NCBI RefSeq assembly: GCF_051622035.1 | Contig: NC_135358.1 | Location: 13,702,001-13,766,000, forward strand | Origin: Arctopsyche grandis | Taxonomy: Eukaryota; Arthropoda; Insecta; Trichoptera; Hydropsychidae | Direction: 5' to 3' | DNA length: 64,000 nt | Shown: in pieces, positions 1 to 12,815 of the stretch | How the letters are laid out: each line of letters opens with the position of its first letter | How positions within the stretch are numbered: position 1 is the first letter of the stretch | Notes under the pieces: generated by a model | What the model was told of the DNA's origin: nothing | What the model saw: the letters and a program-made list of their open reading frames with translations, nothing else | Database searches by the model: none | Position numbers and translations under genes: made by a program

Positions 1-1560
1 ATTTTGAAATCATCAACTATTTCCGAGTGATTTTTCCAGTAGATACTTAGATTTTCCAGTAGTACTTTAGATTTTCCAAAATTTCATGCATATATTATCT
101 TAACTTACATGTAAATGCAGATTGTAAATTTATTATCCCAATGTATTGTCATATAAAAAACGTAATGCGTATCTCAATTCTAAATCCGGAGAGTTTTCCA
201 CCTTACAAAAGCTAAATACAACTCATTAAACGGCTTTGACATATAAAACAACTTTCGGTACACTAGATTTTAAAGATAAATTAAATTCTTAAATTTCAAC
301 GTTCCCACACGAGCCCACTAAAACAACACAATAGTTAACAACTATTATATTCCGATCACGAAAATAGCAACATTTACGACAAAGTCAATTTTCCACGTCA
401 CGAAATCGCAATATACCTAATATACTGGCACGTTGTCGGTGAAAAAATCGGCGTGATGATATCATTCACCGAGGAATGCATTGCACTTTCTCCGGCATCA
501 GCACACCTGACAATATAAGGTCAACCAGTCCACCAGCGGTTGCTGCAAATTCACGGTCAAGGACCCGCCAATATGGACGACCAGACTCGACCTGACTTAT
601 CCAAAGATGGAATCTGTCAAAACGCGTAGAAATATTTCGCATAACTATGTACCAAAATGAGTTAGCGGTTTTAACCAAACCACTAATGAATGTTGCTGCG
701 TAGGCGTAACTCAACGAGGTAACCGTGACGCAAGAGAAATACCAAAAACCATCTAATGTAAATATGGATATACAAACGTGCAAACATTTTCATCAATTCG
801 TGTAAAATTATCATAAAGGAAACAAAACGCGACAAATATGTACATACATATATAGCCGAAAATTCAAAAGTGACATTTGTACGTACTTACATAAATAATA
901 GAGACGTTTACAATTTTCTTGCGTGCTTTATACAGAGAAAGACAAAAAGAACAGAAAAAAGAATAGTGGCAAACTTCCGCTTGTGCACTTCTGATGTGCG
1001 CTTATGATCTTTTTAGAAAGTTTTTAACGAGCATTGCAACTCTGTCGATGTATTGTTCAAATATTCTTTTCACTCGAGTGAATGGAAAATCCCTTCTTAT
1101 CATTTATCATCGAATGCATATTATAAAATTAAATACAACACAATCATCGCTCACTGAACAGTCAAGGAAATTCCATTGAAAAAACAAAAGAAGTTTGCAA
1201 TATCTTTGAAACCAGTTGTATAAAAAGACTTAAGAAGATTTATACACACTTGCATATCATATTTTTAGACATTTCATTCGTAAATTAGAATTTAATATTG
1301 GAGCTATGTACATAGGTTAGGCTAAATCATAAATGTTTTTCATTCGAAATAGACCCTTTTTCATTTCAAATTGACTCTTTTTTATTTTAAGTTGACTTTT
1401 TTGCAAATAATTCAAACCTTCAATGTCAATTCGAAATGAGAGTCTTTTCTAAGAAGCTTTATACAATAATGAACAGGTCCTTCATTTGACTCTTTCTTTC
1501 ATTTGACAGGTTGAAGTCTCATCGTGTAAAAAACACTGCTACCAATACATCGTATTGCTA
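1..1560. other. Gene-free AT-rich DNA
   Basis: No reading frame here looks coding. Two small local duplications are visible: a 22-bp unit around TTAGATTTTCCAGTAG occurs twice at about 32-78, and a 22-bp unit (TTTCAAATTGACTCTTTTTT-like) occurs three times with decay at about 1338-1402. Otherwise the stretch is ordinary AT-rich intergenic or intronic DNA. Confidence 0.6.
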
Positions 1561-1890
1561 ACAAATGCGTGCATTTTGTGGCGTGGCGATTGTGTATACC
1601 GGCAGAAACTTAGGTTTTAAATGGTTCGGTGACTATTTCGATACTAATAATAAACCTTGCTGATGATTCAGGTACCGACATGGATCCGGAGAATGGCCTT
1701 AGTGATATGGAATTTGATTTCAATTTTTTTATTACTTTATTATCCTTTTTATATTAAAATATAAAGCAATTCAATTATGGTTTTATTTTTATTTTATACT
1801 TATGTAAATGTGTACTATGAAATAAAACTGAACAATATTTATTGCTGGTTAAACGATGTTTCTGTCGGTATACAACTTACACGCATTTGT
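1561..1890. mobile_element. TA-flanked MITE-like element
   Basis: The two ends form an inverted repeat: the left end starts ACAAATGCGTG and continues to TATACCGGCAGAAAC near 1610, and the right end read in reverse gives ACAAATGCGTG then TATACCGACAGAAAC. One arm carries about 18 extra bases. The element is flanked on both sides by TA, as expected for Tc1/mariner-type insertion. Inside, near 1668-1720, a short frame reads DDSGTDMDPENGLSDMEF, an acidic peptide that could be a leftover transposase start or chance. About 330 bp, non-autonomous. Confidence 0.55.
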
Positions 1891-1892
1891 TA

Positions 1893-3487
1893 AACTAATG
1901 CTAAACTAAACTAAAAGATCTGTAAAAAGTAACTTCATCAAACAAACTATCTGTTTTAGTTTAAATGTCAACAGTCAAAATCTCCAAATAGACATTCTAG
2001 GTGTCGTATGAAACTTTTACCTATCAAAATCTTTGAAATGCAAAATTGAAATCCCATGGAAAGCACATTACAGCGTTGCTATAATTCCGTTTGCGCTAAA
2101 ATTTAAAAACATTGCGACCCTGAGTAAGCATATGTACATATATACCTACATAAGTACATAAAAGACGATACAAACGATTAAGAATACTTAAACGTATGCC
2201 TAATAGTTGATGCGTGAACAAACTACATATGTATGTCGTTTGACAATTTGTTCTTTTCGGTACACTAAAACTGGCCACATTGGTTTGTGTATAAAAAACT
2301 AGAATGATCATGAATGAAATGTGCACTATAACAATATAACATACAATAAACCATCTTGAAATGGTCCTCAGAGTTTCATATGTAAAGTCTTCGAGGAAGA
2401 GAAATTTTTACTTTTCCATCGTTAACCGTTTTTCTAAATATATTGATAGATTCACACGTCTATAAATTTATTTACATATACATATATAAAAATGAACTTA
2501 TGGTCATTAGCTTTAATGTACATAGATACGTCGCAGTGACATTATATGTATACCCAAAGCAACCGTTTGTATATGTCACAAAACGAACCTTTTTTTTTTC
2601 ACCGCGACAGTATCTAGCGCCGATCAAATTTAACGAGAAAATTTCAATGTTTCAAAGACTCCCCCATAGAACGCGCATCATTAACGATTGTAGGAGAGTT
2701 GTAATTTATACAAATAACATAAAACGGCTTGTCAATTGGATCGGCGGTGTAATGTTAATGTCTATTTTTAAATACAGTCGATAAATTTGGACCAGATAGG
2801 ATCTCTCGTACACTTTCTCGAAACTTTTGATCGACCGGTGGGAGGGCTTTCACCGACCGGTAGGGCCGAGCGAACTTTATAAACACTTTTTTGTGAATTC
2901 GAAACGAGACTAAGGATCTCACCTGACCCATCGGCGACGGGGTGTGAAATGCCCGTTCGGTCGGAGAGGGGTTGAGTGAGTGCGGCATGCGGACTTTCCG
3001 ACGAGCAAGTCGGCTGAATTTCACATCAATCTGGGTCAACACGGCAAAATGTCGACTGTGCTCAGACTGAAAACGACCCAACATCGGTAGATAACGACCC
3101 GATGTAATGGCGTTCAATTTCGCACAATTTCCCCCCCAAAAACCCGCATCCGAAAGTCAACGAGCTTATCTGCGGTGTGCATTCGATGAAACTTTCGAAA
3201 TTATGCATGCACTGTCGTCACAGCCGGATTTGCCAATAAAGCCTCAAAATTTCCCATAACTATTTCTCAAAATAATTGTAATTATATTTTAAAATTTAAG
3301 AGGTTTAGCCCGCTGTGCTTAAACGTAGACCTAAGCATACAATTACTTAATGAAAATACATGTTGAAAATGCCTCAAATATTCATTCATTCATCCTCAAT
3401 ACTACTACTTTGTACATTTATTTTGTTAACATAATTTAAATTAATAAAAGTTTCATTTCATCCGAATTTTCATACATCTTAACCTTA
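1893..3487. other. Gene-free DNA with GC-richer island at 2800-3190
   Basis: No gene recognised. The island at about 2800-3190 is richer in GC and CpG than its surroundings and carries the direct repeat CGACCGGTGGG / CGACCGGTAGGG. A 120-codon minus-strand frame crosses it but resembles no family I know. It may be regulatory DNA or an unrecognised exon. Confidence 0.4.
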
Positions 3488-3870
3488 AGCCAGCAGCATG
3501 ACTCGGTGGTTGCGTTTATGTTAATTGCCGAGAGGTCACCGGATTTGATCCGGCGCTAATCTTTAATGCTGCTTGTCAGACTTGGATATTTGTAACTCCA
3601 AGTCTATCGTTTCCTATCAGAGTTTTCCAATTTAACTGATTTCATTATTGAAACGGTTCCTCCATCAAATTCGCAAAAACCATTCTACTCTGAATTTTAT
3701 TTATGTACAAGTTTAAATAAATCCATAGATGTCTCGTTAATTTTGAGTTTTTAATTTTCTCGAAAATCAGCGATTTATGCAATAAAAAAAAGCTGCAATG
3801 TTTGTAATTTGCCGGGAAGACCTGTTAGGTCTTCCCGGTATATATCGATGTAAAATAAAATAAATAAATA
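3488..3870 (+). repeat. SINE, full-length copy
   Basis: tRNA-derived SINE. The head GCCAGCAGCATGACTCGGTGG resembles a pol III box A region and is followed by a decayed box B (GGATTTGATCC). The family core follows (GACTTGGATATTTGTAACTCCAAG ... TATCAGAGTTT ... CATTATTGAAACGGTTCC). The 3' end is a short hairpin, GGGAAGACC TGTTA GGTCTTCCC, then an (AAATA)n tail. Head, core, hairpin and tail occur in the same order in the other copies of the window. Confidence 0.85.
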
Positions 3871-4860
3871 ACATAGAGTATTTTTTTCACAATACTGGAG
3901 ACTGAGTCAATAATGAATGTTATGAAGTGTCATTCTTGATGTAATTAGCGATATACTAATGATCATGCGAGATGTAATATAATATGTAGTCTCACGAATA
4001 GATCCACGCAGTTCTACATACATATATAAAAAAAAATCATTTGAAAATATAATTGAGATATTCAACATTTCAGGTATTTAAATCAAAAAGCAATATTTAA
4101 GATTGTGACTTATGCCTCTAATCAAAAAATATAAACGTCATATGAGATCTCATTTTATCAAATGGAAAATAATTGTGTAGTTAAAGAGCTTCGAGTAAAG
4201 ACGAGTTTTAATTGAAAGCTTTAAAACGAGTCGAAGGTGGTTTTCTACATGCATATATATTTTCAAGAAAGTGGTGTCAACAGGAAAAACATGTCAATAT
4301 CAATACATGTGTTATACATATTTGTGGGAAGCTCCATTCGTCGTGTTGAAATGCCTTCTGTATATCCAATTGTACAAGGTTTTGGATACAACGATTGTAT
4401 TCATTTATCTTCACAAAGAAACATTGTTGATCGTATCATTGCGAGATTTTTTTTATTTTGGGTCTAAATATAAAATTTCATTGTTTTCACTTGAATCAAT
4501 CTGTACATTCCGTTCATAATGCGCCGTCGAAAAGAAGTAGGCCAAGCTCAAGTTTAAGATTAAAGAGAAATATCTGAACAACTCTTAACGAATAATGTGA
4601 GAATATAATACATGTATAATAATACAACTGAAAGAAAGTTTAATACATCTTTAAATGTAACACAAACAAATCAAACAAAATAAAAATTAAGAAAATTGGA
4701 AAATTTATATATTATTCTTATTGTACTCTTTTATAATTTGTAGAAAATTAGTCACTTGATATTATTAGTTTACACACATTTATAGTAAAAGTGCGGCCCG
4801 GGACGTATACGTGGACTCTAGCTGTGAGAGACGTATTTTCATATCATTATTAATTCATAC
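3871..4860. other. Gene-free AT-rich DNA
   Basis: No supported gene or element. Two overlapping frames of 76 and 82 codons near 4237-4519 look like chance openings. Confidence 0.5.
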
Positions 4861-4867
4861 AATACTA

Positions 4868-5110
4868 TTTCGACAAGTTTCTCCTACATATCTTCAAATA
4901 TGAATCATTGTTATCGATTACTGCCAACTGTCAAAATCAATATAAGAACAAAACAACCCAGGGAGTGATTTTTTGAACGGACGCGACAATACAGATTTGG
5001 CGTACCGGAGTACATCTAGCGTTATTTGCATATGTAAAACTATCTAAAAAAAAAAACACGTGCCCCGTACTTATCTGTGTGTCTTTACCTTTATGGTTGT
5101 CTATATATTG
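4868..5110 (+). repeat. Interspersed repeat X, copy 1
   Basis: Shares an extended patchwork of identity with 30856-31088 and, in reverse, 32712-32943: TTTCTCCTACAT, GTTATCGATTACTG, CCAGGGAGTGA, ATACAGATTTGGCGTAC, ACATCTAG and TCTGTGTGTCTTTACC occur in the same order. This copy lacks the adjoining SINE. Class unknown; no terminal repeat or coding capacity seen. Confidence 0.65.
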
Positions 5111-5384
5111 TACTTTAATTTAAAGAGCGTATATGTATGTACATATATGTATACAAACATTTCTTGATTTGAGTTACAAAACCTTATTTAAACTAAAAAA
5201 ATATGATTACATTACACGTGCTACACATTCCTACAAATGGTATTATTTTTAAGCCCCCTCCAAGATCATTTATATACGATGTACACGCAATGACCTTATT
5301 TGTTTATAAAATTTATTGTATACTTAAAAGCTGTCACTGCACTAGTTGTTGGCCACTTAGATTTTAGATTAAATGCGCTAATAG

Positions 5385-5560
5385 TCACCACGTTGATCTG
5401 TATTAAAGATAATTTATTCGGAATATTTCTGTAGTACTGCTGATTAGACTTGGATATTTGTAACTCCAAGTCGATCGTTTATTATCAGAGTTTTCCAATT
5501 TATCTGATTTCATTGTTGAAACGGTTCCTCATCAAATTTACAAAAAAAAAATAACCCGCC
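5385..5560 (+). repeat. SINE fragment, middle part
   Basis: Matches the SINE core: GTAGTACTGCTGATTAGACTTGG, AACTCCAAGTCGATCG, TATCAGAGTTTTCC, TCATTGTTGAAACGGTTCC. Head and 3' hairpin are missing. Confidence 0.75.
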
Positions 5561-5577
5561 TACTTAAAATATGTCGA

Positions 5578-6395
5578 TGTTACAGTTGAAGTGTATCTTC
5601 CAGTTGTAATATAATTTGACTAGTCGGAATACCTATATATTCCAGCTAACTGACGTTGATTCATATGGCGAATTACATTCCAACTCGTCAAAATATATTA
5701 CAACTGAAAATACAGTTCAACTATAAGTTGGTACCAGGTTAGAGGGAGAGGTTTAGGTTTTCGTGAAAACGTCACTCGGCTAGTAAATTAAGTTGAAAAA
5801 TCACATTTTCGTTTTGAACACATTCTTAGTTATCGTACTACGGTACTCATTATGTTTATCCGTAATACCTAGCAAATATTAACGCATTATTGAACTCTAA
5901 AGCATTCGTAAAAACATCAGAGCTGTCAAAACTCAACTGGCGCACATTGTTGAAAGTGTATTTGCGCTTGTGGAGATATAATTTACTAGTATAATTGTAT
6001 TCGAATCCGAATGCGCCAGTTGGAATATGTATATTACGATTGAAAATACACTTCGAATGTAACATATTCATAAATCAAAACAAAATTTATTCACCGATAG
6101 GTATGGAGACCTAGAATTGGCCTACTGTAGTCATTGAATTAAAGTATACACTACGGCTGTATGTAAATACACTTAATGTGTATTTGCGCTTGTAGAGATA
6201 TAATTTACGAGTTGAATTGTATTCGAATATGAATAACTTAAAACGCCAATTGTAATATGTATGTATATTACAACTGAAAATACATACATTTCGACTGTAA
6301 CATTTAAAATTTTGTAATCAAATTTATTATGTACAAGTTTAATGGCATAGGTGACGCTCAGAGGCAACCCATAATGGCATCATGGTAAAATCAAT
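5578..6395. repeat. Foldback-like repeat Z, copy 1, with SINE-type end
   Basis: Long stretch repeated at 10030-10870. It is built from internal inverted motifs around TTACAACTGAAAATAC and its reverse complement (TCAGTTGTAAT-type), separated by TTCCAACTSGTCAAAATATA. A second partial unit follows at about 6170-6320. The last part (about 6330-6395: TGTACAAGTTTAATGGCATAGG ... GGCATCATGG) matches the 3' part of the SINE variant at 33230-33290. No coding potential. Confidence 0.65.
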
Positions 6396-6499
6396 TTATT
6401 TTTATATGGAAATACAATTACTATTGTGTTGTCAATAACACTCATATTCACTACCAACTCGTAGAAATTAATCCACCGTCAAAATTTTAACTTACTTAT

Positions 6500-7000
6500 T
6501 CTATTCTATTACAATGACTGGAGGGTTTCCCTAGTAGATTTTTGGAGTGATAGTCCGGAAAATTCGACCAAGGCCAAATTTGCCTCTGGTCTTTAGAGCC
6601 TCGCTGGACCTGCCGACCGGAAATTTCGAGACCGGAAGTGCGATCCGATAAATCATCATCAGACCACCACCGGTGGGCAAACACGTGGTGAACTTCTGTA
6701 GTATGCGCGACTCTCGAACGGCATACTGGGTCAGCGCACTTTCACGCGAAAACGTCGCTTTTAACCTTTGCCGTTCGCACATACACCACTGTCTTACTTA
6801 CTCACTCGGTATAATTTCTATAAGTGTCGCATAAATCGAGCCTTATTTAGCAAATCCCGACAATCCGCGAGACGACGGACGCGTTTTGTGGAATGCGGCA
6901 AACGACGCTCGTTTAACCGGAATCTGAAAACGGCACATCCTATTTCATCCGAAGCATTGTCGTCGTTTACTCTCTATACATATATACATAAATATATGCA
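6500..7000. other. GC-richer low-copy island
   Basis: About 500 bp with clearly higher GC and CpG than its flanks. Frames of 62-93 codons cross it on both strands but none resembles a known protein. Unclassified; possible regulatory element. Confidence 0.35.
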
Positions 7001-7319
7001 GCATTTTATATTGCATGTTTATAAATCGTTCACTATGCCATGTTATTAGAATAGACCCGAGTCTTAGAACAGTATTAGAACATTTAAGAATCAAAAATAA
7101 ATCGTTACAGCAGAGGAAAAAGTTACATTTCCATGTATAGTTATATAGTTATGCTAAATTTGCATTAAAAGTGAAAGCATTAAATTTCAATTCTAACATC
7201 AAATAGTCGTTAGATTTATATTTTCTAGTGAAATTGAGAAGAACCTACTTTTATTGTCTATCTAATTTAAATAAAATGCTGTTTAAATATATATCAATAT
7301 TAATATTTAAATATTTTCA

Positions 7320-7830
7320 TAAATAGTTCCCGATTGTTAAACTTTCATAATCTACTCGGATCGGAAGGATTGGGGATACCTTTTACTGTCACTATGACTA
7401 CTGGTTGGTTTGATCCTCAAACTCTTTTGAATTTCAACGTTTTCAGCCAACTTAAGTACATTGTATACCGCAATTTGTTATCTTCTCCTGTGGCACGTAC
7501 TAATTTAATGACTCTGCCACCTGCTGCAAGGGGCATCAAGCTCGTCAGCCAGATTTATGCTAGCTTGGATTAGTTTAATCTAAAGGTAAGCTGATCTGGT
7601 CGAGAGACTGCTTGATTTGGGATCGTTAATGCGTTTTTTTTTCATATATTGATTTATTTTCTACATATTTTATCTTATATTTGTTTACTATCTAAATTTG
7701 TTTGTACATCAATATCATTCTTGTATCTTTATTTTCTTACCTAGGCATAGTGAAGACTTCAGAAATTCTGAAATGTCACTGGCAAAATTGTATGTAAATA
7801 AATGACCCAATTTGAAAATAAAATACATAC
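7320..7830 (+). mobile_element. LINE 3' end, copy 1
   Basis: A plus-strand frame ends in LSSPVARTNLMTLPPAARG then IKLVSQIYASLD and a stop. Its partner at 28240-28765 has SSPVALTNPMASSPVARD then MKLLNQISLNLDFFNLKYAD. This resembles the C-terminal tail after the reverse transcriptase of Jockey/CR1-like LINEs (pattern N-x-I-x4-D-I/F-F-x-L). Both copies continue into an AT-rich 3' UTR and end near a TGTAAATAAA-type signal. 5'-truncated and dead. Confidence 0.55.
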
Positions 7831-10015
7831 AGGTGAATCATTACTCATGACAATACACTTTTAGAAGTCGATTTTGAGCAGATCCCCACGAGAAGTAAAC
7901 TGAAATGTAGTTCAAATTCGTTCAATTATGTATAATAATAAATGAAATATTAGAGATTTTCATAATCAACTATGTACATATGTACTTCATCCACAAGGCG
8001 ATACAACTAAAATCCTCTAAAAAAGACCGTTGCCATCAAATTAGAGATCTCCGGAAATTGATTCAATTAAATCTTTGTATCTAAACTGATAGAAATTACA
8101 GATCGACGATATATGTTTATGATATGATATATAATTCGTTTCTGACACATATAATTTAAACGCGGTAATATTTGACGTTGGAATGAATCGTTTATTTTTT
8201 AACACACGTGTGCTTCTTTAGTAGAAGAAAAAAAATAGGCAAAAACAAACACTAATTCACCTACCGTTACATATTGAACGATGGAAAGAAGTACCGTTTC
8301 ATCGTTAAACAAAGCCAGCGTCGAATTTGAATCATTAGCGAATGATGTTATTGGTGATTCAAATTTCGCGATCGTGGCTTAGTAATAATCGTCCATTTTC
8401 CGACTGTGAAAATGCTACTTAGAACCGGATTTAGAAACGACCGGTCCACAATCGGAACCGCATATAATACATATCTATACATAACGGAATTTGACATCTT
8501 GTTTTTTTCGATTTTGACGCAACGGGGGTAAAAGGGGTCTGATACCAGGGAAAGTGGTTGGAATCGTCGAGTCATCGTCGGATTTATTATAGCAAATAGT
8601 AAATCACGAGGGTGATGGTGAGATGAATCAGTGAAAGTTTCGGGGTTATGCGATTTGCAAAGGCCGCAAAAATTGAACGTTACGCGCTTAAAGTGTTAAT
8701 CGTAAATGGCGGGCCGTTCACCTGCTGACATTGGCCGTGTGTTTTCAGACAGACAGACAGACATTGACGCTATATTTATGAACCAGATATGTTCTACTTT
8801 AAGTTGAGGGAAAAAAAATATGAAAAGACATTACGTATATCTTCGAAATAAAAGTTTTTTCTATCTTGACTAACTTTCTGCTTGTGAAATTTTAATTTTA
8901 ATTTTAAACACGCTATACATAGCTATTGAGAATATTAAATTAATATTCTGCAACTGTCTATTAGTCAATAAAATATTAATCAACCAATAAATTGACTCTC
9001 ATAAAAAATAATACCTATAGCGCTAATGCGTCATACCCATTGACATCAATTATGTAAATTCAAAACGACTTTAATACACAAGTTTCTATAAATTTAAATA
9101 TGTATTAGAAACTTCAGAAGAAATTTTTATAACACGAAGTGCGATACACAAATAACTAGCGTCAAATAAAACTTTCGTGAATCAATTCAAACTAACAATT
9201 CAAATAAAAACGACGGTAGCAGCTATTTTTTTTTTTTAAATAAATTGGTGTTAAAAACTTTACTCTAAACGTTCCGAAAACAACTTTCGCCAAATTTGCG
9301 GTTCAAGCTCAAATTAAATGTTTCAACAATATTTTTTAGTATTTTGGTAGCATCCTATGAAATATTTCTCCGAATAGTGAAAGTCAATCAAATATCGTTA
9401 AAATTTCTAACACTAGGTACCAAAAACAACTCTCGAAATTTAATCAGATCAGTTTATAAGCAAATGTGTTTGTCAAATTTATGTTTTTATTTTTATTTTT
9501 ATCGACTTCCAATCTGTGACAATTTAATGGCTCAATAAAACATTGGAAGAAATGATTAACTACCGATATTAAGTGTACATACAAATCATCTTAAAATTCA
9601 ATCAAATGCAATAAACACTAACTTTTGTATCACTTTTTGTCAAAATTTCTAATAAAATATTTAGACACCGATTTAACAAAATAATACATATCTATGTAGA
9701 TAAGAATATCCATTAATTAAATCAAATTAGAGAAGTCCGGAAATTGATTCAATTAAATCTTTGTATCTAAACTGATACAAATTAAAGTTTCCATATAATT
9801 TACATGGAAAATTTTCGACATTCAAGGGACTAATGATACAAATATCATTTTCGATAGTAAAACAACTAGTGGCTGTTTAAAACGCAAGGAAAAAATTTCA
9901 ATTACAAACCAACAAACTTTAGCTACTACCATATTACTCAATTCATTCAAATTGGAATTAAGAAAAAAATACGCGATTCCAATTGATCAGATGTTGTGAA
10001 CGATGAGTCACGTAT
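7831..10015. other. Gene-free DNA with a GC island and a repeated short motif
   Basis: No gene found. A GC-richer island lies at about 8340-8780 (75-codon frame, unrecognised; a short GACA run at 8750-8763). A roughly 60-bp segment containing GGAAATTGATTCAATTAAAT and CTTTGTATCTAAACTGATA occurs almost identically at 8037-8099 and 9721-9786. Confidence 0.5.
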
Positions 10016-10029
10016 TTAGAGGTTCGTGT

Positions 10030-10870
10030 ATTTTTTACACTTGAAGTATATCTTGTAATATAAGTTGGAATGTATTCCATCTAACCTGGTACCAACTACC
10101 GTTATATTTATTTGTATTTTCAGTTGTAATACATTTTGACTAGTTGGAATATATTCCGTCTTACCCACATAAATTGATTCATATGGCGAATTACATTCCA
10201 ACTGGTCAAAATATATTACAACTGAAAATACAGTTCAACTATAAGTCGGTCCCAGGTAAGATGGAGAGGTTTAGGTTTTCGTGAAAACGTCACTCAGCTA
10301 GTAAATTAAGTTGAAAAATCACATTTTCGTTTTGAACACATTCTTAGTTGTACTCATTAACTTTATTCGTAATACCTAGCAAATATGAACGCATTATTGA
10401 ATTCTAAAGCATTCGTAAAAACATCAGAGCTGTCAAAACTCAACTGTTATATTCAAAAATAGGTGCGAGAGCGTGCTTTTGGACAAGAAATGGGAGTTCT
10501 GGGGATTTTTTCCAGGAAAGTGGGCAAACTACAAAGCTAGAAAGCAAAAAAAAAGGTGAACCATAAAAATGAAAAATGGTGCGTAGGGTCGCGCCGAAGC
10601 ATAGTTATATTACAACTGGCGTACATTGTTGAAATTGTATTTACCCTTGTAGAGATTATTAAGAGATATAATTTACTAGTCGAATTGTATTCGAATACGA
10701 ATGACCTAAAACGCCAGTTGAAATATGTATATTACAACTGAAAATACACTTCGACTGTAACATATTCATAAATCATAACAAAATGTATCCACCAATAGTA
10801 ACCAATAGGAGACCTAGAGTTGGCCTACTGCCTAGTTCATTGAATTAAAGTATACACTACGGTTACATTA
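10030..10870. repeat. Foldback-like repeat Z, copy 2, with internal insertion
   Basis: Homologous to 5578-6130 almost throughout. An inverted repeat of about 43 bp is visible: GTATTTTCAGTTGTAATACA ... near 10118-10160 against ATATATTACAACTGAAAATAC near 10208-10230. Relative to copy 1 this copy holds an extra 166 bp (10447-10612) flanked by CAACTG on both sides. Confidence 0.7.
10447..10612. mobile_element. Small insertion inside repeat Z
   Basis: Absent from the corresponding place in copy 1 (junction at about 5939), where the sequence reads CAACTGG once. Here CAACTG flanks the extra 166 bp on both sides (10441-10446 and 10613-10618), as a 6-bp target duplication would. The insert is not obviously inverted at its ends and encodes nothing. 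Confidence 0.5.
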
Positions 10871-12720
10871 CTTTTGTTGAATCAAATTTTACAATATGTA
10901 GTTCAAAGAAGACCATCAATTTGGTCGAATTTTGACTATTGGACGGATTCCCATAATAGTTTCGAGCTATTGTGTTCGAAGTAATTCATCGCCATGGCCC
11001 TACCCTACATTTTGAAAAACGACAATGGATCCAGGGTGTGTCCGATTCAAACAAATACACATATTTTCCGACAAAGACCTACACGTCCATTGTGTAAACA
11101 AAAAAAAAATCGACGTTTACCTCTCCGCTTCCAATTCTGAAACATCACCAGAGAGCTTGGATCGATTGCACGTACGTACAATGCAGACAACCAGGCCAAG
11201 AGTGCAAGCTACTATGAACTACTGTGCTATTAAGGACTATCAGATAAGATCACGTGTGAGAATGCTGAGGCCAGGTACAAACCAGAATTTCCGAACAGAT
11301 TGATACGTTTATAGTAGATGCCGCGACGGGACGCGTACGTGAGAATAATAAAAAATCTACTTGGTATTGTGTTCCACGTTTTCTCACGGAGTTCATCCGA
11401 ACAGATCGATACAAAATACACACACACATTCAAGTAAGGTAATGCACTTGACGGACGTACATACATATATAAGTGGTCCACTGGAAAAATAACTCCAAAA
11501 ACAGGTCAAAAAGATCGGACATTGTTTTCGGTTTGGCCGCGGGACACCAATCGTGGGTAGCCACCAAAGTCAATAAGTATTAGATATATGTATAACCATT
11601 ATGGGACTTTCTAAACGAGTGGTTTTTGTGTAATACTTTCGTGGAGATGTGTGCATGCCTTTATTTTATTTTTTAATCCAAATTTATGTAAGCCATCCAC
11701 CAGAGGTAATAATTTGAAGAGCACACCCGCACAACCGCAATCAAAATCTAAAAAAATATCATTCGTTCTTCTTTTTACCGATAGAAGAATGTCTTTATTA
11801 TCTAGCTTTTTCCCATGTGATCTTCGGCTAATTGATGCTATTCAATATCGGCAGGGTACAATGGTGGGAAAGAATTTATTTATGTTCGATTCTACTGACC
11901 GATATACATATACATACATATGTACATCAATGGAAAAGATCGGAATTTTCCAATTGGAAGAAGGGGTAAAAATCGTAACGCGATATAACAATTTGCAATG
12001 TGGAAGCCTCCGGCTAAATTTCTTTCATGGTCTGGTTCTATTTTAAGTATGAAATTGGCAATTCAAATACGGAGCGAACGTCTCGATTGTGTTCGCAAAA
12101 TCGAATTAGATGTGTCATGATTTTTTTGCTACAAAATAATTGATTGATCTGTCATTGTCACGATAGAATTTTTTATCGTTTCAAACATAGGTAGTTTCCG
12201 GCTTGTATGGAAGAAAAAGTGAAATTTGGAACGAATAAATCTAATCTTTAATTGACAGTTGTCGAATACCTTTAATTTAATTGACAAATTAATAACATAA
12301 TACAATCTATGTAACTTTAAAAAAAGTGCCTAAATAGACAACTATATTTTTTTAAATCAAAAAATCTCATATTTTTAATATACTATAATATCATTACAAT
12401 ACTACATACATATATTATACATATGCATATGTATGCTACTATAGTAGTTAAAAATTACACAATATAAATGGAACTCCAATTAAATGAGCCAACAAAGTAA
12501 ATAAACTTACTAAATTTTCTGTTGATACTTTGTTGAGATAATATGTAAATAATATGTAAAATTGTACAAAAAAGAACCACCCTGAAGCACTCATATGTAT
12601 GTGTGTACATAGGAAACTAAAAGACTTGACCTTTGCACATAGAGAGGTACACGACCTGTTTTTAAATACTTTTGCACATGCAATAAAAACGCTAGAATGC
12701 CTAGTCTGTAACGTCACGTC
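10871..12720. other. Gene-free DNA
   Basis: No supported gene. A 131-codon plus-strand frame at 11651-12046 and a 92-codon frame at 11025-11303 are AT-driven openings without recognisable features. No tRNA or other RNA gene seen. Confidence 0.45.
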
Positions 12721-12721
12721 C

Positions 12722-12815
12722 AAAACTCACCCCCTGGAGTGTTTCCGTTGATATTTTATTGTTATATTGACAGTGATTCCAATTTGAAGAAATGTAGTAG
12801 GAATTTGTCTAAATA
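12722..12815 (-). repeat. Interspersed repeat X, fragment
   Basis: CTCACCCCCTGGAGTGTTTCC ... GATATTTTATTGTTATATTGACAG matches the inner part of the X copy at 32820-32890. Only about 95 bp remain. Confidence 0.55.
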
